Source of the DNA: Bdellovibrionaceae bacterium UBA2339
GTDB lineage: Bacteria; Bdellovibrionota; Bdellovibrionia; Bdellovibrionales; JAMPXM01
NCBI GenBank assembly: GCA_002344785.1
Contig: DDUL01000006.1
Span: 1-64,000, forward strand
Length of the DNA: 64,000 bases
Reading direction: 5' to 3'
Of this stretch, positions 1 through 7,913 are shown in pieces (within the stretch, counting starts at the first letter, position 1; each line of letters starts with the position of its first letter). The translations under genes and the position numbers were made by a program. The notes under the pieces were generated by a model that searched no databases, was not told where the DNA came from, and saw only the letters and a program-made list of their open reading frames with translations.

Positions 1-762
1 CAAGCAATGTGTGGGATTGAGGCGAAGATGCTCGGTGGAAGTGTGAGCCATATTTTCATCCCAGGTGCTTTGCGCTTCGAAGTAGCGCTGAAGCGCCGCT
101 GCGGGCACATGGCCACCCATGATCGCATCAAAGCGTTCGCGATAGGCCGCTGAGCCAAGACTCATCTGTGGCGGCAAGAGTGCCGACTCTTCGGGTGTGA
201 GACCGGCTAAGCCCACTTTGGAAATTCGACCTGTCAAACTTCGCGGAGCATTGAGGGCGAGGCCTCGACCGCCGCTTTGGCGCACGAGCAGGAGTTGCTC
301 GCGATAATCATCAAAGGGATTTCCGCCCCATCCCACCTGCGAGAGAAAATCAGCCTCGCTCAACTGCCCCGCGACGTAGGCATCGACCAGCGCCTGCTTG
401 GGTGATTCAAGAAACTCAAGTCCGACACTCAAGGTGCACTTTGCATTTTGCGCGAGAGCTTTGAGCGCGACTCTCTGACGTTCGTGGTGAATCGGATTGC
501 CGTGCAACTCGCTGATGATCAACACGTCACCGGCGCCAAAATCAGCCGTCAGCGCATCGAAGTTGGTCGCTTGCAAAGTGTCGCCACGGAAGAATCCATC
601 GCGAGGAAGCTGTCCGGTTCGCACGACACCGCGATCACCTTCGTCAGGTGAGCTTGTGGACGAGGCCGAAGGCGCCGACTGAGCGCAGGCGGCTTGACTT
701 AGGGAGAGGCAGATTCCGACGAAGACTTTGAGGGCGAAGTCGCGAAATTTTGGGTGTTCCAT
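1..762 (-). CDS. ChaN-like (PF04187) lipoprotein, C-terminus cut by window edge
   Basis: The frame is open from an ATG at 762 to the window edge, so the C-terminus is missing. The N-terminus (MEHPKFRDFALKVF, then a hydrophobic stretch) ends in a lipobox-like SQAAC at residues 22-26, so an envelope lipoprotein is likely. Residues about 80-100 contain ISELHGNPIHHERQ and VGLEFLE, followed by YREQLLLVR, LNAPRS and WDENMA. These are the landmarks of the ChaN/Tiki-like haem-binding or metallohydrolase fold, where the E-H pair and the later N-x-P are conserved. It is the last gene of a minus-strand run, and its start lies inside the preceding hydrolase gene (64 nt overlap). The family assignment rests on motif recognition. 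The substrate is unknown; haem binding in ChaN is family knowledge, not shown here. Confidence 0.75.
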   Translation of the reverse strand, partial: MEHPKFRDFALKVFVGICLSLSQAACAQSAPSASSTSSPDEGDRGVVRTGQLPRDGFFRGDTLQATNFDALTADFGAGDVLIISELHGNPIHHERQRVALKALAQNAKCTLSVGLEFLESPKQALVDAYVAGQLSEADFLSQVGWGGNPFDDYREQLLLVRQSGGRGLALNAPRSLTGRISKVGLAGLTPEESALLPPQMSLGSAAYRERFDAIMGGHVPAAALQRYFEAQSTWDENMAHTSTEHLRLNPTHCL

Positions 763-1559
763 TCCGCGATCATCGTCGCAGCCCACCCCCCGGCGTCAAG
801 CGGCAGGTCGTGCCCAGCCACGGGGTGGTGAAGAATTTTGGCTCCCCAGGCTTGGGCAATGGACTCTGAGCACGAAAAACTCACCATTCGATCTCCGCGC
901 CCACACAAAATCAGCGCCGGAGCTGAAGGAATCTTCGTGGGCTTGTAGCGCGCAGCTGCGGCCAATTGAATGGCGAGATTCGCCGGGGACACCGGCCGAG
1001 TCAGTTGAATCTTGACCCATTCCGACAGCACCTCGGCGCGCCGATCTGGACGATTGGAGATCCACTCCAAAATTCGCCGTTCGCGCGTTTCGATGTCGCG
1101 CTCTTTGAGGATCAGCGGGATTCGCCACCACTGATCGACGCGAAGACGATCCGTGGGCTTCGAAAGACCTCGCAAACTCGAGTTCATCAAGACGACGGAA
1201 TTGAAATCGTGCGCATAGCGAGTGACCCAACTTGTCGCAATCATGCCCCCCAATGAGATGGTCACAAGACTTCGGCGAGTGGCCTTAGGAAGCCCGGCTT
1301 CCATTTCTTGCGCCAGCTGATCGCGAAAGCGATCACGAACGAAGTCCGCCATCGCATCGATGCTCGGAGGTGAGATCATTTCCGAGTGCGCGCCGGCTCC
1401 TGGCAAATCCACGAGATTCACGCGCAAGTCAGCGCCTTGGGCCTCGTAAGCGCGCTTGAGTTCGTCGGGAAAATCACCCCAGTGTCGTGCTTCCCGCGCC
1501 AATCCTCGCAGCAACAAGATTTGATGAAGTGGGCGACTGGATTTTCCATGGCTGTTCAT
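699..1559 (-). CDS. alpha/beta-hydrolase fold protein
   Basis: This is a 286-residue protein with an alpha/beta-hydrolase layout: an early QILLLRGL strand, a nucleophile elbow TISLGGM near residue 100, an acid in ILCGRGDRM near residue 220 and a C-terminal GHDLPLD histidine. The elbow lacks the usual first glycine of G-x-S-x-G (T-I-S-L-G), which is tolerated in some esterases. No signal peptide is seen, so it is probably cytoplasmic. Its ATG overlaps the stop of the M14-peptidase gene (ATGA), and its 3' end runs 64 nt into the ChaN-like gene, so the three are probably translated together. The substrate is not predictable; esterase, lipase or peptidase are all possible. Confidence 0.75.
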   Translation of the reverse strand: MNSHGKSSRPLHQILLLRGLAREARHWGDFPDELKRAYEAQGADLRVNLVDLPGAGAHSEMISPPSIDAMADFVRDRFRDQLAQEMEAGLPKATRRSLVTISLGGMIATSWVTRYAHDFNSVVLMNSSLRGLSKPTDRLRVDQWWRIPLILKERDIETRERRILEWISNRPDRRAEVLSEWVKIQLTRPVSPANLAIQLAAAARYKPTKIPSAPALILCGRGDRMVSFSCSESIAQAWGAKILHHPVAGHDLPLDAGGWAATMIAEWNTQNFATSPSKSSSESASP

Positions 1560-2722
1560 GACTTGCCCTCATACCAAAGATCTAAGGCACGACGACGAAG
1601 CTGTCGGCGCGCATCGGGATCGAGATCGAGCCAATTGCCGTGCGACAAGACCGCGCGATGGAGAAAGTCCAACAGCGTGATGTGGCGCCGGAGGATCCGC
1701 TTGAGTCGATGCGGCTGCATCGGATGAAATCCACCCAGCGAATTGAACAATTGGCGCGGATTCTTTTTGAGCCAAATCCAACTGCCAAGTTCCAGCGTAA
1801 ACGGAATGAAGACAGACTTCGACGCTGCCAAAGATTGCTTCGCCGCCTGGTCTTGTGCCGCAGGTGACGATGCGGACGAAGACTGCATTTCCATTTGCTT
1901 TTGTAAGTGACGATCATAGAGCCAGTCCCAAAGATCGCCATGCGTGGTGTAGTTCTTGGCCTGCGGTTCGATTTCGTAGAAGTGATTCGGATAGCTTCGA
2001 TCGAAAAGTCGCTTGAGTGCGGTGATCTCTTCGATGTGCGGCGGCGGCTTCAAAGACTTAGCCCAAGGAAACCAGAACCGATCCTTTGAACCAAATCCAG
2101 AATGCACATCCACCGTCAGCGCCACTTCGGCTTGAAAGAACTCTCGCTCCACCACTCGCGCCAGTGCCCGCGACTCGACTTCCATATCTTGAGGCGTTTG
2201 CACCGGAGGCGAGAAGTACGGCAAGCGATTTGAAATCGAATGCCCGCCGATCAGAAACCACGGTTGGTCATCGGCTCGCGTGGGCGAGTTGCGCATCAAA
2301 TCGACGCCTCGGCCATTCGCACGTGTCATCTCATAGATTCCCACCGGATTGACGATGGGAAAGAAGACCACACGCGAATGTTGAAGACGTTCGCGGACGG
2401 TATGATCCCAAGTGAGCGTCTCGGTGAGCGTCTGCAACCAAGAGATCACGACATCCGAGCCGATTCGCTCCAGTCCATGCACGCCGCCAAACACACCGAG
2501 CGTGGGCGCCTTGGGATCTTCCGATCCGAGCGTGATGGTAATGAGTGGAAATTGTCGACCCTTGTGCTCGACATGATCTTCAACTCGAATTCGGGCCCGA
2601 CCTTCGAGTGAGCGCACAAGCCGATGCAACGTCACCATTTCCGGCATTTTGCGTTCGAGTTCGCGTTCAAACGCGGGATCGTCGGCGAGAATTTGCAGAG
2701 CTGAGCGCGAAGAGTCCGACAT
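1556..2722 (-). CDS. M14-family zinc carboxypeptidase-like protein
   Basis: This 388-residue protein carries the M14 metallocarboxypeptidase/deacylase pattern. The first zinc pair is in GGVHGLERIG (residues about 80-88), a substrate-binding stretch is NPVGIYEMTR followed by RGVDLMRN, the third zinc ligand is in VDVHSGFG, and a catalytic glutamate sits in FTLELGSW. There is no obvious signal peptide. It is the first gene of a three-gene operon with overlapping stop and start codons to an alpha/beta hydrolase and then a ChaN-like lipoprotein. Related groups include murein-peptide amidases (MpaA) and succinylglutamate desuccinylases. The sequence alone does not separate these, so the substrate is left open. 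Confidence 0.8.
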   Translation of the reverse strand: MSDSSRSALQILADDPAFERELERKMPEMVTLHRLVRSLEGRARIRVEDHVEHKGRQFPLITITLGSEDPKAPTLGVFGGVHGLERIGSDVVISWLQTLTETLTWDHTVRERLQHSRVVFFPIVNPVGIYEMTRANGRGVDLMRNSPTRADDQPWFLIGGHSISNRLPYFSPPVQTPQDMEVESRALARVVEREFFQAEVALTVDVHSGFGSKDRFWFPWAKSLKPPPHIEEITALKRLFDRSYPNHFYEIEPQAKNYTTHGDLWDWLYDRHLQKQMEMQSSSASSPAAQDQAAKQSLAASKSVFIPFTLELGSWIWLKKNPRQLFNSLGGFHPMQPHRLKRILRRHITLLDFLHRAVLSHGNWLDLDPDARRQLRRRALDLWYEGKS

Positions 2723-2766
2723 GTTCCTTTAGGATAAACATTTCTTTGACGAAGTGCTAGATCGGC

Positions 2767-3507
2767 ATGGTGAGCCTTCAAATACTCTTTAAGAATGACG
2801 AGCTTCTTGCGGTCGCCAAACCCAGCGGCCTGCCTTCGCAAGGCACTCGTGATCCGCGTCGGCCAAGTCTAGATGTGGTTTTGAGGCAACAGTTGTCTCT
2901 TGAAGAGCTCTATCCGGTGCACAGATTGGACGTCGGCACTTCGGGCGTGATGCTATGGGCCCTCAACGCAGAGGCAGCCCGTGAGCTGAGCGAAGGCGTG
3001 CAAAGTCGCTCATGGACCAAAGTCTATTGGGCGCTGGTCACTCGACAATCCCCGGCTTCACCAGGTTCTCGTCCAAAGCCAGCATCCTCAGCTTGGCCAG
3101 CTGATTTGTGGCGAGTTGAGAATCATCTCAAATTGACACGTTCCAGCCTCCGCGACTCGAAAAAGTCCGCGCGCAAAGTTTCATTGAATCTGCCCACCCG
3201 AAGCGGTGGGCAAAAGGCCATTACGGACTTTCGCTGCCTGCTCAGCTCGGGCCGCTCCGCTCTCATTGAGGCTCGACCGCTCACCGGGCGCACCCATCAG
3301 ATTCGCACGCACTTGGCGAGCTCTCACATGCCGATTCTGGGTGATGAAGCTTATGGCGGCGAGCCCGCATCGCGACTCATGCTGCACGCTTATCAACTGC
3401 GCTGGCCTTGGCGCGGGCAACTGATGGAGATCTTCGCGGCGCCACCTGAGGAGTTTCAACTCGAGGCCGAGGCCCGTGGCCTCGATCTCAACGGCAAGAG
3501 CTGTTGA
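2767..3507 (+). CDS. RluA-type RNA pseudouridine synthase
   Basis: This 246-residue enzyme converts uridine to pseudouridine in rRNA or tRNA. The catalytic motif HRLDVGTSGV is at about residues 56-65 with the essential aspartate present. The C-terminal TGRTHQIRTHL and GDEAYGG are the other RluA-family signatures. It is short for the family and lacks an N-terminal S4 domain, resembling the RluA/TruC-like stand-alone catalytic type. It is encoded alone on the plus strand, divergent from the M14 operon and convergent with the glutaredoxin gene. The exact target uridine cannot be told from sequence. Confidence 0.9.
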   Translation: MVSLQILFKNDELLAVAKPSGLPSQGTRDPRRPSLDVVLRQQLSLEELYPVHRLDVGTSGVMLWALNAEAARELSEGVQSRSWTKVYWALVTRQSPASPGSRPKPASSAWPADLWRVENHLKLTRSSLRDSKKSARKVSLNLPTRSGGQKAITDFRCLLSSGRSALIEARPLTGRTHQIRTHLASSHMPILGDEAYGGEPASRLMLHAYQLRWPWRGQLMEIFAAPPEEFQLEAEARGLDLNGKSC

Positions 3508-3535
3508 GATCTTGAAAATGTGAAGGTCTTCTGAA

Positions 3536-3784
3536 TTAGAGCTGCAACTTCCCTGCTTCAAGTGCGGCGACGAGATCCGTGTAGCCACCGATGAATTCAT
3601 CGTTGATCAAAATCATCGGCACCGTCGCATGCCCGTAGTGGTCTTTGAGTCTCAAGAGCTCATCAATTTGATCGGTGAGATCGATTTTCTCAAACTGAAG
3701 TCCACGCGATTTAAACAACGCCTCAGCGCGATCGCAGTAGGGGCATGGCTTCTTAACGTACATTCGAATTTTAGGTTGGGACAA
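3536..3784 (-). CDS. grxC: glutaredoxin
   Basis: This is an 82-residue dithiol glutaredoxin, the usual length for GrxC. The active site is CPYCDRAE at residues 14-21. The TVP cis-proline segment (ATVPMILIND) is near residue 53, and a GGYTDL glutathione-binding motif is near residue 66. It reduces disulphides and glutathione mixed disulphides in the cytoplasm. It lies 111 nt downstream of mutM on the same strand. The gap contains an imperfect GC-rich inverted repeat, so co-transcription is uncertain. Confidence 0.93.
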   Translation of the reverse strand: MSQPKIRMYVKKPCPYCDRAEALFKSRGLQFEKIDLTDQIDELLRLKDHYGHATVPMILINDEFIGGYTDLVAALEAGKLQL

Positions 3785-3895
3785 TTTCGCCTCCCTCGCG
3801 TTGCGAGTTGATCGTTCGCCATTCTATCACAAACCGCGAGCCCGAACGCGGCTCTCGTGAGCGGTTCAGGAATTGCCGCACTCAAGCCCGTATCG

Positions 3896-4741
3896 TCAAC
3901 TTTGACAGGTCGGACACCAAAATGTGGAGCGCCCGCCCATCACTTGCGCTTTGATCACGCTCTTACACACTCGACACGCTTCGCCCGCCCGATCGTAAAC
4001 GAAGTGGCGCTGTTGATACTCGCCGACTCTTCCGTCGGCCCCTCGATAGTCGCGAATTGTCGATCCACCTGAATCGATGGCCTCACTCAATACCTGTCGT
4101 ACGGCCAGAATCAGCGCTTGAAGATCTTCTCGCTTCAGACTTCGCGGACGTCGACTGGGCCTGAGGCCCGCGCGAAACAGAGCTTCGCTCGCGTAGATGT
4201 TGCCTACGCCCACGACCACTCGAGCATCCATCAGCAAAACTTTGATGGGCACTTTGCGTGCTTGCCCCTGACGAGTTCGCAGCGCCGCCCACAACGCGTC
4301 GACATGAAAGTCTTCACTGAGTGGCTCAGGCCCCAAGTGACGCAAAAAACTTTGTTTGGCTTCTTGATCGACGGGATACCAATCCACAAACCCAAAGCGC
4401 CGCGGATCGTGAAAGACCAATGCGCGTCCATCATCAAACTCCAGGCGCAAATGATCATGCTTGAGGCGCTGACCATCGTCGACCCGCCAAGATCCCGTCA
4501 TACCGAGATGCGAGAGCAGCACGCCATGTTGTGTGTCGATCAGCAAGTATTTGGAGCGGCGGCGGATTCCAAGTATGCGCGCACCTTGAATTTCACGAAC
4601 GAGCTTACGAGGAATGGGAAAGCGCAGATCCGCTCGGTGAAGCTTCAGAGCCTTCACCGTGACGGGCTGCTGGCGTGGCGGCGACAAGATGATCGGCACC
4701 AGCTCGCGCCGCAGGCTTTCGACTTCTGGTAGTTCGGGCAT
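3896..4741 (-). CDS. mutM: formamidopyrimidine-DNA glycosylase (Fpg/MutM)
   Basis: This 281-residue base-excision repair enzyme removes 8-oxoguanine and other oxidised purines and cleaves the abasic site. The N-terminus MPELPEVES supplies the catalytic proline and glutamate. A lysine in RRRSKYLLI and the HLGMTG loop match the conserved catalytic/DNA-binding positions. The C-terminal zinc finger is complete (CRVC near residue 257 and CPTC near 277). The length is normal. It is followed by grxC and preceded by a DUF3307 gene on the same strand. Confidence 0.96.
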   Translation of the reverse strand: MPELPEVESLRRELVPIILSPPRQQPVTVKALKLHRADLRFPIPRKLVREIQGARILGIRRRSKYLLIDTQHGVLLSHLGMTGSWRVDDGQRLKHDHLRLEFDDGRALVFHDPRRFGFVDWYPVDQEAKQSFLRHLGPEPLSEDFHVDALWAALRTRQGQARKVPIKVLLMDARVVVGVGNIYASEALFRAGLRPSRRPRSLKREDLQALILAVRQVLSEAIDSGGSTIRDYRGADGRVGEYQQRHFVYDRAGEACRVCKSVIKAQVMGGRSTFWCPTCQS

Positions 4742-4788
4742 ACAACTCCCCTATTTGGCCTCTACATGAGGCGGGAGTCAGCGCGAGG

Positions 4789-5190
4789 TCAAGTCGAGAG
4801 ACGGGTCACAATCACCCAGACAATCCACATGTGAGTCAGGTGATGGAACATCTGATCAAATCCAAGGGCCACCCAGAACGGAGTTCGGGTCATGTCGGAA
4901 TATCGACCCAAATACCGAGGACCGGCTTTGACTCGATCCATAAGAAAATGACTGACAAAATCCACGAGCGAAAGCCACCAAAGACTCGGCTCCATATAGA
5001 GGACAATCGCCAAAGTCATCGCGGAGTGAACGAAGCAATGCAGCGCCAAAGGCGGAACAAAGTCCCAGCCTGACTTCGTCTTTTTCAGCATGTAACGAGT
5101 TTGTAGAGGAAAGTCGGCAAGGAAGTGTTTCACTTGAAACACTCCTAACAATACAAAGGCGATGAGTAATTGACTCTGTTGCCCTGCCAA
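4789..5190 (-). CDS. DUF3307-like integral membrane protein
   Basis: This is a 133-residue hydrophobic protein with about three to four membrane segments and conserved-looking polar residues (VKHFLADFPLQ near residue 20, LALHCFVHS near 50, DFVSHFLMDRVK near 75 and FHHLTHMW near 118). The HFLADF-type motif with later His and Asp residues resembles DUF3307 (PF11750) phage- and plasmid-associated membrane proteins of unknown function. The start is a TTG at 5190, chosen because a strong GAGGGAG sits 7 nt upstream and no ATG precedes the first membrane segment. The histidine pattern might bind metal; that is speculation. Confidence 0.75.
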   Translation of the reverse strand: MAGQQSQLLIAFVLLGVFQVKHFLADFPLQTRYMLKKTKSGWDFVPPLALHCFVHSAMTLAIVLYMEPSLWWLSLVDFVSHFLMDRVKAGPRYLGRYSDMTRTPFWVALGFDQMFHHLTHMWIVWVIVTRLST

Positions 5191-5268
5191 GCCGCGGCTC
5201 CCTCGATGCCCATCAAGTTGTCACTAATGACTCATCGTCATTTCATCGTCGGTGAATTAACTGAACCT

Positions 5269-5841
5269 TCACTTTGTACCCAAAACCTTTCGCTCCGGAG
5301 CGACATCTGGTTTTAGGTCGAGTTCCCGATAAGCATCGACGCGATCCAAGCGATCCGCCAAATCGCGCAGCAATTCGCGCTTATGCACATATCTGCGTCG
5401 GCGGGCCTCTTGGCGTCGCTCGCGACCCTCCACCCGCTGCTGATCTCGGGCCTCGAGCCGCTCGGCTCGCGCCATCGAATAAACCACACGCGTTCGAAGA
5501 TGTGCTTGGCGCGCAGCCTCGCGCTCAGCTTCTAAACGTTGTCGCTCAAGTTTGATCTGCTCAATCGACTCCCGCTCACGAGTGGGTCGCTTCGAGCGCA
5601 TTTGCAGAAAACTTTGAAAATCATAGTTACGCTGACTCAGGCGGCGCGATTCTTCAGTGAGTGAGTTGGCGTCGATCGCATCGGTCTCCGACGCATAAGT
5701 CTCAACGACGTCCGTCTGCGAGGCGTAAGAGTCGGCCGACAGAACGAAGCCACCGAGGATCACAATGGCCCAGAGCCCCAAGCCCCAAACTCGGCATCGG
5801 ACCTCAAACTCCCTTTGTCGACTTCGAAGTTCGCGATTCAT
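5269..5841 (-). CDS. hypothetical secreted or membrane-anchored coiled-coil protein
   Basis: This 190-residue protein is not recognised. Residues about 18-36 are a single hydrophobic segment (LWAIVILGGFVLSAD) preceded by arginines, so it is exported or anchored by an N-terminal helix. From about residue 80 on it is very rich in Arg, Glu and Gln with long helical runs (for example ERQRLEAEREAARQ), typical of a periplasmic coiled coil. There are no cysteines after the signal. It stands upstream of the DUF3307 gene on the same strand with a 78 nt gap. Confidence 0.6.
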   Translation of the reverse strand: MNRELRSRQREFEVRCRVWGLGLWAIVILGGFVLSADSYASQTDVVETYASETDAIDANSLTEESRRLSQRNYDFQSFLQMRSKRPTRERESIEQIKLERQRLEAEREAARQAHLRTRVVYSMARAERLEARDQQRVEGRERRQEARRRRYVHKRELLRDLADRLDRVDAYRELDLKPDVAPERKVLGTK

Positions 5842-5979
5842 AGGCGCAAGCCTCCCCGCTTAGCTTTTCGGCAAGACCCGAGGTGGCATTGATGAAAGCC
5901 CTGCCCTGAAGTTCCAAGCCCTACGAAACTAGACTCTCGTCCAATGGACCAAGGTCGGAGGATCGACGAATCTCGAGTC

Positions 5980-7107
5980 ATGAGTTCATTCACTGATACG
6001 CTGCTGAAGTCGCTTGCCGAAACCGTCGTCCCGGAAACGCTACAGTTTCTTCTCACCTTGCTCATCCTCGGCGTGTTTTTACTGGGCATGATCGTCGTGG
6101 TGAGCGGCTTCTTTGCTCAACAACAAGCCCAAGCGCGTAGCTTTCGACGAATGAAAGGTCAGCTGTGGGCGAGATCCCTGAACGATGAATGGCATGAGCG
6201 TAAGCGCAGTCTCGAATCTCTCTTCCTTTCGAAGCGCGAGTGGAAAGAGCGCGAAAAGGCGGATCGCGATGAGGAAAAGCGCCGCGATCAAGATGGGCTT
6301 GCCGCTCGATCTCGCGTTTGGGTGCTCGAATTTGAAGGTGATCTGGAAGCCACAGCCGTTGAAAAGCTGCGCCACGAAATCACCGCCGTGCTCGAGGTCG
6401 CCACAGCAGATCGCGACCAAATCGTGCTTCGCCTGAACTCGCCGGGCGGCACAGTGACTGGCTACGGACATGCCGCCGCGCAATTGGAGCGCGTGCGCCG
6501 CGCGGGCTTAAGGCTGACGGCCACTGTCGACGAAATCGCAGCCAGCGGCGGCTACATGATGGCGTCGGTGGCCGATCGAATCGTCGCAGCCCCCTTTGCA
6601 ATTCTAGGCTCAATCGGGGTGATCGCCGAACTCCCCAATCTCAACCGCCTGTTGAAGCGTGCCGATGTCGACTGGTATCAATTCACAGCGGGCGAGGCCA
6701 AGCGACCCCTCAGTGTTTTCGGCGAAGTGAAGCCTGAAGGCATTGCGATTTTCCGAGCGCAAATCGAATCGACGCACAAACTTTTTCAGGATCATGTGCG
6801 TCGCTATCGTCCACAGTTGGACTTGGCCAAAGTGGCCACCGGCGAGATTTGGCATGCCCGCCAAGCTCAGGAACTGGGGCTGATCGACGAAATCAAAACC
6901 AGCGACGAGCTGCTCACCGAACTTCGTCGTGGTGGCCCGTCACTGCCTGGAGCTGAAGTCTTCGCCCTGGAGTGGCGGCCGCATTTGTCGTGGAAAGAGC
7001 GCTTCGGACCTATGCTCTCGCGTGGACTGATCCGCCTTCTCCGCTCGGCATGGCAGCGCGGAATGCTTTCGCAGCCCGCACTTCTCAAAGCTCCCGAGAA
7101 ATTTTAA
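5980..7107 (+). CDS. sohB: SohB-like inner-membrane signal-peptide-peptidase-family (S49) protease
   Basis: This 375-residue protein is a membrane-bound S49 serine protease. An N-terminal hydrophobic helix (LQFLLTLLILGVFLLGMI) is followed by a SohB N-terminal basic region. The S49 core then begins at LEFEGDLEA, with LNSPGGTVTGYG, the catalytic serine region EIAASGGYMMASVAD, and AILGSIGVIAELPN. A lysine in AGEAKRPLSVFGE fits the catalytic lysine of the S/K dyad. I prefer the ATG at 5980 because it places the helix as in SohB. An in-frame ATG at 5944 would add 12 residues and lacks a ribosome site. Its stop shares TTAA with the convergent gene at 7104. Confidence 0.88.
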   Translation: MSSFTDTLLKSLAETVVPETLQFLLTLLILGVFLLGMIVVVSGFFAQQQAQARSFRRMKGQLWARSLNDEWHERKRSLESLFLSKREWKEREKADRDEEKRRDQDGLAARSRVWVLEFEGDLEATAVEKLRHEITAVLEVATADRDQIVLRLNSPGGTVTGYGHAAAQLERVRRAGLRLTATVDEIAASGGYMMASVADRIVAAPFAILGSIGVIAELPNLNRLLKRADVDWYQFTAGEAKRPLSVFGEVKPEGIAIFRAQIESTHKLFQDHVRRYRPQLDLAKVATGEIWHARQAQELGLIDEIKTSDELLTELRRGGPSLPGAEVFALEWRPHLSWKERFGPMLSRGLIRLLRSAWQRGMLSQPALLKAPEKF

Positions 7108-7478
7108 TCGCGCCGAGGAAACAGCCTGTCCACTTCGGCCTGCATGCGACCGGTGAGCATCAGGCGAAACATCCGCCAATCACCTCGTAGACTGAGCCAT
7201 GGCGCCTTGAAGGTCGCCGGGCGATTGCCCTCGACCACGAAATGCCCCAGCCACGCAAAGAAATAGCCCGCGACGGGCGCTGCCAATAAAAGCCGAAAGT
7301 CTTGCGTGATGAGAGCCAGTAGAATCACCGTCAGAGCCAGGGCTGAACCCACAAAGTGCAGCTGTCGGTTGAGAGGTCGAAGGTGTTCCCCCACGTAAAA
7401 GGGCCAAAACTTTTCAAAGCTCTGCCGATCCATGGGGTAGCTCGAGTTCACTGTGGATTGAGTCGACTTTTCAGGCAT
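7104..7478 (-). CDS. Mpo1-like (DUF962/YGL010w) membrane protein
   Basis: This 124-residue protein starts at an ATG preceded by GAGGGGGTGGT. Its core, SFEKFWPFYVGEHLRPLNR, then two membrane helices, GHFVVEGNRPATF, and a final PWLSLRGDWRMFRLM, is the Mpo1/DUF962 family pattern. The yeast member is an iron-dependent 2-hydroxy fatty-acid dioxygenase; the conserved H and E residues (GEHLRP, GHFVVEGN) are present here. Whether the bacterial protein has the same activity is inference. It is convergent with the SohB-like gene and shares four bases with its stop. Confidence 0.8.
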   Translation of the reverse strand: MPEKSTQSTVNSSYPMDRQSFEKFWPFYVGEHLRPLNRQLHFVGSALALTVILLALITQDFRLLLAAPVAGYFFAWLGHFVVEGNRPATFKAPWLSLRGDWRMFRLMLTGRMQAEVDRLFPRRD

Positions 7479-7539
7479 ACCACCCCCTCTACAAAGAAGT
7501 TATTGACGACGCTTGGCCTGTCAGCGATTTAGTGAACTC

Positions 7540-7854
7540 ATGTCACGTAGCCCCGCGCTTACATCGAATTGGCCAAATTGGGTCGCCGCTCGCTCTTATG
7601 CTAGTGGCGCGGCCTCAATTTCTCCAAGCGCTAAACCCATGGGTACGGCGACACTTCAACATGCCTTAGCGATTGCGAGCATGATGTTGGCACTTTGGGC
7701 TTTGGGCCGCATGCCGATGCCGTCGACGATGAAACTCGAAGACACCAAAATCACCGACGAAGTTGTGACCGAAGGCTCGTTCGTTCCCCCGCAACAGGGC
7801 GAATGGATTTCAGATTGCGCCTCAACAACTGATCAAAGCGACCGCTGCCAATAA
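7540..7854 (+). CDS. possible small membrane-anchored hypothetical protein
   Basis: This is a 104-residue open frame between two minus-strand genes. It has one hydrophobic segment (LAIASMMLALWALG, residues about 42-56) and a hydrophilic tail with two cysteines near the end (SDCASTTDQSDRCQ). An in-frame ATG at 7639 would give a 71-residue protein with the hydrophobic helix at its N-terminus. No convincing ribosome site precedes either start, and the protein is not recognised. The absence of any better frame here and the membrane-helix layout are the only support. Confidence 0.35.
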   Translation: MSRSPALTSNWPNWVAARSYASGAASISPSAKPMGTATLQHALAIASMMLALWALGRMPMPSTMKLEDTKITDEVVTEGSFVPPQQGEWISDCASTTDQSDRCQ

Positions 7855-7913
7855 GTTCGAGCGCAAAGCGACTCGACGGCAATTCCCACTCTAAATTCTT
7901 TCCCACTCAAAAT

